From positions 1 to 52,303 of the IMG/VR virus record IMGVR_UViG_3300025669_000001: DNA of 52,303 nucleotides; one strand, 5' to 3'. Source of the stretch: a virus. The position numbers and the translations under genes were made by a program. Below, in pieces: positions 14,971 through 21,368 of the stretch (position 1 is its first letter; each line of letters starts with the position of its first letter). The notes under the pieces are model-generated. The model did no database searches. It had not been told where the DNA came from and saw only the letters and a list, made by a program, of their open reading frames with translations.

Positions 14971-15079
14971 GTACGGCAGACAGGAGTTTAATTTGAATAA
15001 TCATTGGTCACTCGGAACACTTTACTTTCTCCTTCTATGCCTGCCGTATGGATTCTGAAATTGTTTCGGGTGACCTTTT
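14971..15079 (+). ncRNA. Structured leader RNA, copy 1 (switch with attenuator stem)
   Basis: Helix A: GTACGGCAG 14971-14979 with CTGCCGTAT 15041-15049, continued by AGGAG 14982-14986 with CTCCT 15029-15033, which hides a ribosome site. Helix B: bases 15006-15019 pair with 15062-15075 (14 consecutive pairs, two G-U), followed by TTTT. The strands are ordered A-B-A'-B', so the helices form a pseudoknot or exclude each other. Copy 2 at 16271 has the same plan with different bases. Helix B with its U tract would act as a terminator. Confidence 0.65.
14993..15058 (+). CDS. Possible 21-aa leader peptide
   Basis: A TTG start 6 bases after AGGAG (14982-14986) opens a hydrophobic 21-codon frame that stops just before the 3' strand of helix B. 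Its frame differs from that of the leader peptide in copy 2, so the RNA rather than the peptide seems conserved. Confidence 0.3.
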   Translation: MNNHWSLGTLYFLLLCLPYGF

Positions 15080-15097
15080 AAATATGAGGAATTTTCC

Positions 15098-15280
15098 ATG
15101 ACTAAAGAATAACTTGGACGTGACTATGATAAAGTTAAGGCTGATACCTTCGCTGATACCTTCAAGAAAGGCTTTGTGTGCTATGACAAAGATGGTGAGA
15201 CTTGTAGCTTTTTTGATTGCGAATGTCCAGAACCAGCATCAGAAATTTGCCATACTGACGGAATAGACACCTTGAAATAA
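15098..15280 (+). pseudogene. Small gene interrupted by TAA at codon 5
   Basis: Behind TATGAGGA, ATG 15098 gives MTKE, then TAA (15110-15112), then an uninterrupted coding-like frame (LGRDYDKVKADTF... with Cys-rich FDCECPEPASEIC) to TAA 15278. One base change, TAA to CAA, would restore a 60-aa protein. No alternative start precedes the Cys-rich part in this frame except GTG 15177. TAA is the normal stop in this genome, so recoding is unlikely. It is the first gene after leader copy 1. Confidence 0.55.
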
Positions 15281-15300
15281 TAACGGACATAGGCACTTTA

Positions 15301-15411
15301 ATGGTTCCTAGTTTCATAGAAAGTAACGAGGGTGCATACGGGCGCATTTTGGATGATAGGGAAGCGTTATTAATTATTAAACGATTAACCGAAAATTTGG
15401 GAAGTGCATAG
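15301..15411 (+). CDS. Possible 36-aa protein
   Basis: MVPSFIESNEGAYGRILDD... ends in TAG 15409. The composition looks coding and the frame is open about 40 bases upstream without a start codon, so the N-terminus may be wrong or lost. No clear ribosome site. Confidence 0.4.
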   Translation: MVPSFIESNEGAYGRILDDREALLIIKRLTENLGSA

Positions 15412-15460
15412 ATACGCCAGTAATCCTATTTTCTGGCAAACATTTGAACGGAGGTGAAGC

Positions 15461-15637
15461 GTGCGTAAATGTAAACACCCAATAGAAAAGAGTACGCTTA
15501 AAAACAGTTTCTACATCCCAGAAAGAAGATGTGTTACCGATCCTTACAATTATCAATACATGGTAAACACTAGGCTATGTGGAAAGTGTGGAAAGTATTT
15601 CATTGATGAAGGTTTTGAATTTATAGAAAGGGGTTGA
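15461..15637 (+). CDS. Small zinc-binding candidate
   Basis: A 58-aa protein from GTG 15461 behind GGAGGTGAAGC. It has Cys4, His6, Cys24 and CGKCGKYF (about 40-47), a plausible zinc site. Its stop TGA lies 2 bases before the next ATG. Function unknown. Confidence 0.65.
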   Translation: MRKCKHPIEKSTLKNSFYIPERRCVTDPYNYQYMVNTRLCGKCGKYFIDEGFEFIERG

Positions 15638-15639
15638 CT

Positions 15640-16227
15640 ATGAGAACATTTGAAAAGTTTCCTGAAGATAAGATATGTCCAGTATGCAAAACAAACGATG
15701 ACAAAGAGTGTGTGCTAATTCCAATTGACGGAACGGATGAAGGTAATAATTGTGAAGCTGAAATTTTTCATGTCGAGTGCTTGGATTTAAATAAGTTCCG
15801 GTTTAAAAAAGAATTTGACTTTGTTTATTTGAAATTTTACATGGAGTATATAGTGAAAAAGCACATCCTAACATTAATAACCATAGCATTAATTGCAACA
15901 TCATGTTCACTACCTACCGATCCAAAACCTAAGCTTGCTAACATGTACGGTGAAGTCTGTACTGGCCTTATGCAAACTATCAAGTACAGTGGCAGAGTCG
16001 AGTTGCAATACAACGGGGAGATAAGTTCATCCACTTTGCACAATCTCCACTTTGACGGCCCGTATTGCTTATATGATTTCACCTTTGAGAATATAGAGAT
16101 AGCCGGAAGCAAACAAGCTACATTTATCGTCAAGCTTATGAATGGGTTCGGGGCTGAGACTGTTTACGGTGACACTACTTTTGTTTTGAGAAAAGGTGAT
16201 AGCAGCTTTAGGTTGAATATTTTTTAG
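15640..16227 (+). CDS. Composite frame: zinc-binding domain joined to a lipoprotein
   Basis: A 195-aa frame from ATG 15640 behind AAAGGGG. Residues 1-55 hold CPVCKTNDDKECVLIPIDG and EIFHVECLDL, matching a stand-alone small Cys protein type seen in phages. From about residue 72 the same frame becomes VKKHILTLITIALIATSC, a lipoprotein signal with lipobox ATSC. A soluble zinc domain ahead of a signal peptide makes no sense as one protein, so the stop of the first gene has probably been lost, or the two genes share a frame. An internal start at 15853 is well supported. Confidence 0.6.
   Translation: MRTFEKFPEDKICPVCKTNDDKECVLIPIDGTDEGNNCEAEIFHVECLDLNKFRFKKEFDFVYLKFYMEYIVKKHILTLITIALIATSCSLPTDPKPKLANMYGEVCTGLMQTIKYSGRVELQYNGEISSSTLHNLHFDGPYCLYDFTFENIEIAGSKQATFIVKLMNGFGAETVYGDTTFVLRKGDSSFRLNIF
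15853..16227 (+). CDS. Putative phage lipoprotein (internal start)
   Basis: GTG 15853 follows GGAG (15843-15846) at ideal distance and starts VKKHILTLITIALIATSCSLPT: positive N-terminus, hydrophobic core, and lipobox with Cys18. The mature 107 residues look like a beta domain (strands around VELQYNG, YDFTFENIEI, FIVKLMN) with three more Cys (about 36, 65 and earlier). It would be anchored in a membrane facing the periplasm or surface. Phage lipoproteins of this size often block superinfection, but that is inference. A promoter-like TTGACT-17-TACATG lies at 15815-15843, which would give a nearly leaderless message. Confidence 0.6.
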   Translation: MKKHILTLITIALIATSCSLPTDPKPKLANMYGEVCTGLMQTIKYSGRVELQYNGEISSSTLHNLHFDGPYCLYDFTFENIEIAGSKQATFIVKLMNGFGAETVYGDTTFVLRKGDSSFRLNIF

Positions 16228-16228
16228 C

Positions 16229-16257
16229 TTGACATTGACGGTAAAAAGCCGTAACTT
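16229..16257 (+). promoter_or_regulatory. Promoter 4 (TTGACA, 17 bp, TAACTT)
   Basis: The -35 box TTGACA 16229-16234, a spacer starting TTGACGGTAA, and TAACTT 16252-16257. Start expected near 16264, shortly before leader copy 2. The -35 begins right after the lipoprotein stop. Confidence 0.75.
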
Positions 16258-16270
16258 TAATTTAACATTG

Positions 16271-16386
16271 GTACGGCTACCAAGGAGAAGTAACTTCATG
16301 ATTAAATTTAATCCCCATTCAATGAGCGCACACGCTTCTCCATATAGCCGTATGGTTTTCTCGTGCCTTATTGGGTGGGGGTTTTT
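16271..16386 (+). ncRNA. Structured leader RNA, copy 2 (switch with strong terminator)
   Basis: Helix A: GTACGGCT 16271-16278 with AGCCGTAT 16346-16353, then GGAGAAG 16284-16290 with CTTCTCC 16335-16341, hiding the ribosome site. Helix B: bases 16312-16326 pair with 16367-16381 and, after one bulged C, 16328-16331 with 16363-16366 (about 19 pairs, a few G-U), followed by TTTTTG: a strong terminator. The order A-B-A'-B' equals copy 1 while many paired bases differ, which is covariation. Behind the U tract both copies carry TATGAGG as the ribosome site of the next gene, here an HNH nuclease. Confidence 0.7.
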
Positions 16387-16414
16387 GTATTATGAGGTGT
16401 TAGTATGGATATGA
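16298..16414 (+). CDS. Possible 38-aa leader peptide
   Basis: ATG 16298 lies 7 bases after the AAGGAGAAG site that helix A hides. The frame runs through helix B into the start of the HNH gene (overlap 10 bases). Translation would melt both helices, a possible way to control termination. The peptide may have no own function. Confidence 0.35.
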   Translation: MIKFNPHSMSAHASPYSRMVFSCLIGWGFLYYEVLVWI

Positions 16415-16968
16415 TTGAATATTTAAAAGGTGTTGATAGTTTTGAGGGGTTCAAGTTTAATATTTCAGATACGGCAATGTTGCCAGTAGTTATTGAATTT
16501 TTCATGAAAGAGTCCAGGGGCAACAATCTATTAAATATTTTCCTTGAAATTTATAAGATAAAAGAAAGAATGATTAAAGACCCAGAGTGTAAAAACATGG
16601 TAATTGGGGGTGACGTGAGGATCGTAAATATAGCCGTCAATAACCTATCTATTCGGCAACAGGGAATTATAAAGCGACTATTGTCTCACGGTGTGTATTC
16701 ATTGCGTGGATATATTCTAGAGTGCATAGAAAATTATCGCGCCGACACTTCATATATCCATAGAAGAAAAACTGCAAATTCTGAACTAGCAAATCAAACA
16801 TTGAGAAGAGAAGTTTTCAAAAGGTTTAGTTATGAGTGTGCTATCTGTCAGTCAAGGCATAATCTAGCAATAGATCACATTGTATCGGTTAAGGGTGGCG
16901 GTTCTAATGATATTGAAAACCTACAAGTGTTGTGTAAGTCTTGTAATTCATCCAAGGGCGCAAAATGA
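16405..16968 (+). CDS. HNH endonuclease
   Basis: A 187-aa protein behind GAGGTGTTAGT. The C-terminal part is a complete HNH/zinc module: C145xxC148, IDH with D157 and H158, ENLQVLCKSCN with N172 and C177xxC180. Residues 1-125 form an unrecognised helical domain that may give DNA specificity. It could be a free-standing homing-type nuclease or a phage DNA-processing enzyme. It is expressed from promoter 4 through the copy-2 switch and overlaps the replication gene by ATGA. No split gene is seen beside it. Confidence 0.8.
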   Translation: MDMIEYLKGVDSFEGFKFNISDTAMLPVVIEFFMKESRGNNLLNIFLEIYKIKERMIKDPECKNMVIGGDVRIVNIAVNNLSIRQQGIIKRLLSHGVYSLRGYILECIENYRADTSYIHRRKTANSELANQTLRREVFKRFSYECAICQSRHNLAIDHIVSVKGGGSNDIENLQVLCKSCNSSKGAK

Positions 16969-17687
16969 ATAAGGCTCCTGCATTCCAATTCTACGTTAAA
17001 GACTGGTTATCATCAAAGAATGTCATCTGCATGACACCTGAACAGAGGGGTGCTTATATTCAATTAATGTGCCATGCGTGGAACTCTGACAGACAAGGAA
17101 CCCTACCCAATGACGATAATATACTTGCAGTTTTATCTGGACTAAATGGACGATGGGAAAAGGTTGGAGATCCAGTAAAAAAGATGTTTAAAATATCTGG
17201 AAGTCTGTTATACCATCCAAGACTTGTTGAAGAAAGAAAAAAACAAAAGGTCCGTAGCGACCAATGCAGAAAAGCAGGTAAGGCCAGTGCTGATAAGCGT
17301 TTAGGTGTCCCAACGTCCGTTCAACATAAGGCCAACACTTCTTCTTCATCTTCTACTGCTTCTTCACCTTCTCTTTCTATTGCAACAAATAAAGAAAACG
17401 TTGAGGCGTTCGATAAGTTTTGGGAAGCATATCCACGTAAGGTAGCAAAGCAAGAGACATTCACTTATTGGAAAAAGAATGTCACAAACTATCAAGCCAT
17501 AATGGATTCGTTGAAAGTTTATAAAAAAGATTTCCCAACCAAAGATCAATTAAAATTTATGCGACATCCAAAGAGATTTATATCTAACGATTTTTGGCGT
17601 AGCTTTATGCCTGAAGAAATAGACCCATCTAAAATGCAACCAGAGGTTAGGGATGCTTACAATATGTTACTGAATAAACAAGAATGA
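16965..17687 (+). CDS. DUF1376-type replication protein (probable helicase loader/initiator)
   Basis: A 240-aa protein. Residues 4-75 match DUF1376/YdaU: PAFQFYVKDWLSS, MTPEQRGAYIQLMCHAW, then a LPNDD and VLSGL region. A Ser-rich linker (about 120-145) leads to a C-terminal domain with FDKFWEAYPRKVAK and a Lys/Trp-rich helix, as in phage replisome organisers. It lies directly before DnaB, so it probably recognises the origin or loads the helicase. The start overlaps the HNH stop. Confidence 0.75.
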   Translation: MNKAPAFQFYVKDWLSSKNVICMTPEQRGAYIQLMCHAWNSDRQGTLPNDDNILAVLSGLNGRWEKVGDPVKKMFKISGSLLYHPRLVEERKKQKVRSDQCRKAGKASADKRLGVPTSVQHKANTSSSSSTASSPSLSIATNKENVEAFDKFWEAYPRKVAKQETFTYWKKNVTNYQAIMDSLKVYKKDFPTKDQLKFMRHPKRFISNDFWRSFMPEEIDPSKMQPEVRDAYNMLLNKQE

Positions 17688-17742
17688 TTTCAGTATTACC
17701 CAAACAAGTACAAGATAATTTAGCTAATTTTGGAGGTGAGAA

Positions 17743-17931
17743 ATGAAAGTGTTAACGGACGCAGAAATTAGTATGATTATAATAAAAGCAGAATCAGCTT
17801 GGAGTGTAAATAAAATACCTGTTAAATATAAACAAAATTTCATAACAACACTTGAATCCTTTATTAGGAAAGGTGGACTTGTTGAGAATATCTGCCCACA
17901 ATGCTTAGGCACGGGGCGGAAAGAAGTATGA
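17743..17931 (+). CDS. Small protein with CxxCxGxG end
   Basis: A 62-aa protein behind GGAGGTGAGAA. The last residues are CPQCLGTGRKEV, a half DnaJ-type zinc motif. Overlaps dnaB by ATGA. Function unknown; the context suggests replication. Confidence 0.6.
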   Translation: MKVLTDAEISMIIIKAESAWSVNKIPVKYKQNFITTLESFIRKGGLVENICPQCLGTGRKEV

Positions 17932-19181
17932 ACCAAAGCCAAAACATATTTGACCGAGTTCCCCCACAAAGCTTAGATGCTGAAATGTCTTTACTTGGTT
18001 CTTTAATGCTTGACAATGAAGCAATAAACATCATAAGCCTAACCGGAACTGAATTCTACAAATCTGCACACCGTAGAATATTTGAGACTATTCGGGAAAT
18101 GGTGAATGCAAATATAGCGGTTGATTTAACAACCCTATCTGATGAATTAAAAACGAAGAAGCGACTTGACGACATTGGTGGGGCTTATTATTTAACTGAG
18201 CTATGCGAGGTTGTGCCATCAAGTGCCAATATTTCAGAATACGAAACCATTATTAAAACTAAGTGGAGATTGAGGCAACTTATTAAATTAGGCCACAATG
18301 TACAAAAGCAAGCACACGAAGGGAAAGAAGAAGTAAATGATATTGTCAATAGTGCGACAAGTGAATTGATTCAAGTATCATCGGTTGAGTCAAAGGGGAA
18401 AAGTATTGCAGACTTCCTGCATGAGTTTAATGATGATGTTGATAGGCGTAAAAATGGTGAAATTGTCCACGTACACGCCCCACTGATAGGTAATATAGAA
18501 CGGGGTGAGACTTGCATACTTGCTGCCCGCCCATCGGTCGGTAAGACCTCAATGGCAACGCAGATACTATTTGAATGTGGCGTTCCTTCAGGCTTGATAA
18601 TGCTTGAAAGTCAAGGAAAGAAAATTGCCGGTCGTATGTTGGCGCAAGTATCAGATGTTGATTTTGCAAGCATAATAGGTGGCAGTTTAGATAAAAGTCA
18701 ATTGGCTAAAGTTATTCCTGCTTCAACCGTATTAGCAGGCGCACCGATTGAGATTGAAGAACATACAGAAAAGATTGCAGAGATTTTGGCAATAGCGCAC
18801 CAATGGGTAATCAGGAAGCACATCCATGTTTTAGCTATAGATTACTTGCAATTAGTAGACGGTGGGAAAGCTGAGAATAAAAACTTAGAAGTTGACAAGA
18901 TCACAAAACAGTTAGTATTATTCGGAAAGAAAAATAACGTGGCAATGTTAATACTTGCACAATTAAACCGTATGGGAACTGATGAACCAGGACTGCACCA
19001 CTTACGAGACTCAGGCGGAATTGAACAGGCAGCGGACAAGGTTATACTTTTGTCAAGATCAGAAAAAACCAGCCCCTATAGAGTGAAATGCCACGTAGCA
19101 AAAAATAGAAATGGCGCAACTGGCAGTGAGGTTTTAAATTACAAGCCATCAACAATGACATTCAGCAAGGATACACAATGA
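17928..19181 (+). CDS. dnaB: Replicative DNA helicase DnaB
   Basis: A 417-aa protein from ATG 17928. Residues 10-115 are the DnaB N-terminal domain (PPQSLDAEMSLLGSLMLD; later GGAYYLTELCEVVPSSANI). The helicase core has Walker A ARPSVGKTS (200-208), Walker B VLAIDYLQL (301-309) and the later ILAQLNR and LRDSGGIEQAAD elements (sensor and Arg region). It is slightly shorter than bacterial DnaB (about 450-470 aa). It should form the hexameric replicative helicase of the phage, working with the DUF1376 protein upstream. The stop overlaps the next gene (ATGA). Confidence 0.93.
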   Translation: MNQSQNIFDRVPPQSLDAEMSLLGSLMLDNEAINIISLTGTEFYKSAHRRIFETIREMVNANIAVDLTTLSDELKTKKRLDDIGGAYYLTELCEVVPSSANISEYETIIKTKWRLRQLIKLGHNVQKQAHEGKEEVNDIVNSATSELIQVSSVESKGKSIADFLHEFNDDVDRRKNGEIVHVHAPLIGNIERGETCILAARPSVGKTSMATQILFECGVPSGLIMLESQGKKIAGRMLAQVSDVDFASIIGGSLDKSQLAKVIPASTVLAGAPIEIEEHTEKIAEILAIAHQWVIRKHIHVLAIDYLQLVDGGKAENKNLEVDKITKQLVLFGKKNNVAMLILAQLNRMGTDEPGLHHLRDSGGIEQAADKVILLSRSEKTSPYRVKCHVAKNRNGATGSEVLNYKPSTMTFSKDTQ

Positions 19182-19408
19182 GTAATTATGAAAGTTTAGG
19201 AACCGTATTAAAAACACTACAAAGAAATAACTACAAAATAAAACAAAAGAGGCAAATTATGTCAATGTATGAATGCGATAAATGTGGACAGTGGAGAGAT
19301 TCAGACGATGGTTGCGCACCTTCACCGGATGGTAGTTTGGATTTAGTTTGTCCTGAGTGCTTTGATGAACTTGAAGAAATTAAGAAAGGAGAATCAAAAT
19401 GCAAGTAA
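19178..19408 (+). CDS. Small zinc-ribbon protein
   Basis: A 76-aa protein coupled to dnaB by ATGA; ATG 19259 is an alternative start. The conserved-looking part is YECDKCGQW...LVCPECFDEL, two CxxC pairs forming a zinc ribbon. It overlaps rtcB by 10 bases. Confidence 0.6.
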   Translation: MSNYESLGTVLKTLQRNNYKIKQKRQIMSMYECDKCGQWRDSDDGCAPSPDGSLDLVCPECFDELEEIKKGESKCK

Positions 19409-20580
19409 TATCTACAGAAAAAGTACCTATCAAGATGTGGCTACACGAAATAGAAGATGGGGCATTGCAACAGGCTAAGAATTTAGCGAACTTACCATTC
19501 ACTTTTAAACATGTGGCAATCATGCCGGACTCGCATCAAGGTTACGGAATGCCAATTGGCGGCGTACTCGCTACCGTAGGCGTGGTTATACCCAATGCGG
19601 TAGGCGTTGATATAGGGTGTGGCATGTGTGCTGTTAAAACGTCCCTAACCGATTTGACTGAATTACAGTTGAAACAAATTATGGGTGGATCTGCTGATTT
19701 TAAGGGCGGTATCAGGGGCCGTGTTCCGGTCGGGCGTAACCACAATAAGAAAGATCAAGAGTGGAGTGGATTTTTATTTGCTCCTGACATACCGATTATT
19801 CAGCAAGAGTTGAAATCTGCACGGAAACAACTTGGAACGCTTGGTGGTGGAAATCATTTCATTGAAATACAAAAAGGTGACGATGGTTTTATATGGGTGA
19901 TGGTTCATTCTGGCAGTAGGAACTTCGGATACAAGATAGCGAAGGAATATAATAAACTTGCTCAGAAACTTTGTACTAGATGGTATTCAAACGTACCTAG
20001 TTTTAAGGGTGAAGATGGTCTTGCCTTTTTACCTATCGATACTTACGAAGCAAAAGAATATATGGAAGCAATGAATTACGCCCTTGATTTTGCGTATATT
20101 AACAGGCGAATTATGCTTAGAGAAATAAAGAAAGCGTTTAATGATGTGGTTGAATGTGAGTTTGAACCAGAAATAAACATGCACCACAATTACGCTAGAT
20201 GGGAAAACCATTTCGGCAAAAACGTTATCTTACACCGTAAGGGCGCAACGTCTGCGAGACTTGGAGAGGTTGGTATTATACCCGGATCACAGGGAACATC
20301 TTCGTATATCGTTGAGGGGCTTGGCAATCCTGAATCGTTTAACTCATGCTCACACGGGGCAGGTCGCAAAATGAGCAGAACTGCAGCAAAGAACAACCTT
20401 GATTTAAACGCTCAGATTAAATTGATGGACGACATGGGTGTCATCCACGGAATACGACATGAAGGAAACCTTGACGAAGCACCGGGAGCATACAAAGATA
20501 TAGATACAGTTATGGATAATCAATCTGACTTGGTTAAAATTAAGGTTAAATTGAAACCATTAGCAGTAATAAAGGGTTAG
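19399..20580 (+). CDS. rtcB: RNA-splicing ligase RtcB
   Basis: A 393-aa protein behind AAGGAGAATCAAA. RtcB joins 2',3'-cyclic phosphate (or 3'-phosphate) and 5'-OH RNA ends with GTP and Mn. All signature elements are present: PDSHQGYGMPIGGV (43-56), GVDIGCGM (69-76; Asp71, Cys74 metal ligands), GGGNHFIE (149-156; His153), VHSGSRNFG (169-177; His170), HRKGAT (279-284), PGSQGTSSY (295-303), SHGAGRKMSR (318-327; His319 is the residue guanylylated in the family) and the C-terminal Lys392. Length fits the short bacterial group. In a phage it may repair tRNAs cut by host defence nucleases (inference). Confidence 0.93.
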   Translation: MQVISTEKVPIKMWLHEIEDGALQQAKNLANLPFTFKHVAIMPDSHQGYGMPIGGVLATVGVVIPNAVGVDIGCGMCAVKTSLTDLTELQLKQIMGGSADFKGGIRGRVPVGRNHNKKDQEWSGFLFAPDIPIIQQELKSARKQLGTLGGGNHFIEIQKGDDGFIWVMVHSGSRNFGYKIAKEYNKLAQKLCTRWYSNVPSFKGEDGLAFLPIDTYEAKEYMEAMNYALDFAYINRRIMLREIKKAFNDVVECEFEPEINMHHNYARWENHFGKNVILHRKGATSARLGEVGIIPGSQGTSSYIVEGLGNPESFNSCSHGAGRKMSRTAAKNNLDLNAQIKLMDDMGVIHGIRHEGNLDEAPGAYKDIDTVMDNQSDLVKIKVKLKPLAVIKG

Positions 20581-20588
20581 GTGTTAAA

Positions 20589-20840
20589 ATGAAACTCACA
20601 AAAGATCAAGAACTATTCGATAAGTTTTTCACCGGATTGAAACTTGAAAATAGATACTGGTTTATGAAAGATTACAAAGATAAAACCGAAGAAGGATACA
20701 ACGTTAAAATCAAATCCAAAGAATGCGTTGACAATCAAAAGTTTGAAGATTTTGAAACGGATAACGTAAAGTGTTATTGCGCAACTAATTACACAGAGAA
20801 TAAATCCGTAATGGTACGGGTAACTTTTAAGAGGGATTAG
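20589..20840 (+). CDS. Small protein, unknown
   Basis: An 83-aa lysine-rich protein 8 bases after rtcB with GTGTTAAA ahead of ATG. Three Cys in the second half. No motif recognised; possibly co-expressed with the ligase. Confidence 0.6.
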   Translation: MKLTKDQELFDKFFTGLKLENRYWFMKDYKDKTEEGYNVKIKSKECVDNQKFEDFETDNVKCYCATNYTENKSVMVRVTFKRD

Positions 20841-20842
20841 CC

Positions 20843-21289
20843 ATGAAAGAATTCCACGTACAAAAGAAAGGCAATACTATTATCCCCCATACACAAGAAG
20901 ACTTAGACATGTTAAATAACTTCTTGGAGAATCAGGTAATAAGAATCAAAGCATACGGTACGAAGAAAGAACGCTCATTAACTCAACTTGGATTACTTCA
21001 CGCCTGCATGAAAGTAATAGCCGACAACACAAATGATGAAGAATGGAATACAGTTCCGAAAGTTAAATTCCAAATCAAGATACGTTTGAAATATGTTGAC
21101 ATGGAGAAAAGCGTTTTTGTAGATGGCGCAATGCATTTCCATTATCGCAGTTTTAGCTTTAACGAATTAGAACACATGGAAGCGAACAACGTATTTTCTG
21201 AAGCCTTTCAATTGATGGCAGATAAAATTCAAGTGACAAAAGAAAAGTTAATTCAGGTTGCACAAGAGAGAATGCAGAGAAGATTTTAA
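20843..21289 (+). CDS. Phage protein resembling DUF1367/NinB-type recombination proteins
   Basis: A 148-aa protein. The pattern KKERSLTQLGLLHACMKVIA (about 51-70), then W...PKVKFQIKIRLKYVD, a YRSFSFNELEHME region and a helical end with F..A...MADKI resembles phage proteins of the DUF1367/NinB group, which act in recombination or replication. The resemblance is from memory and moderate. It ends the replication transcription unit, before promoter 5. Confidence 0.5.
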   Translation: MKEFHVQKKGNTIIPHTQEDLDMLNNFLENQVIRIKAYGTKKERSLTQLGLLHACMKVIADNTNDEEWNTVPKVKFQIKIRLKYVDMEKSVFVDGAMHFHYRSFSFNELEHMEANNVFSEAFQLMADKIQVTKEKLIQVAQERMQRRF

Positions 21290-21298
21290 ACAAAGTAC

Positions 21299-21327
21299 TT
21301 GACTTTCTTATTAAAAGTTATTATATT
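21299..21327 (+). promoter_or_regulatory. Promoter 5 (TTGACT, 17 bp, TATATT)
   Basis: The -35 box TTGACT 21299-21304, a spacer starting TTCTTATTAAAA as in promoter 2, and TATATT 21322-21327. It drives the coiled-coil gene at 21369. Confidence 0.8.
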
Positions 21328-21368
21328 TAAAGTAACGTAAAAGATGATAAATAACAGGAGAACATAAG

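Noticed and set aside
15110-15112. TAA recoded as Gln
   Set aside because: TAA is the regular stop of most genes here; a single point mutation is simpler.
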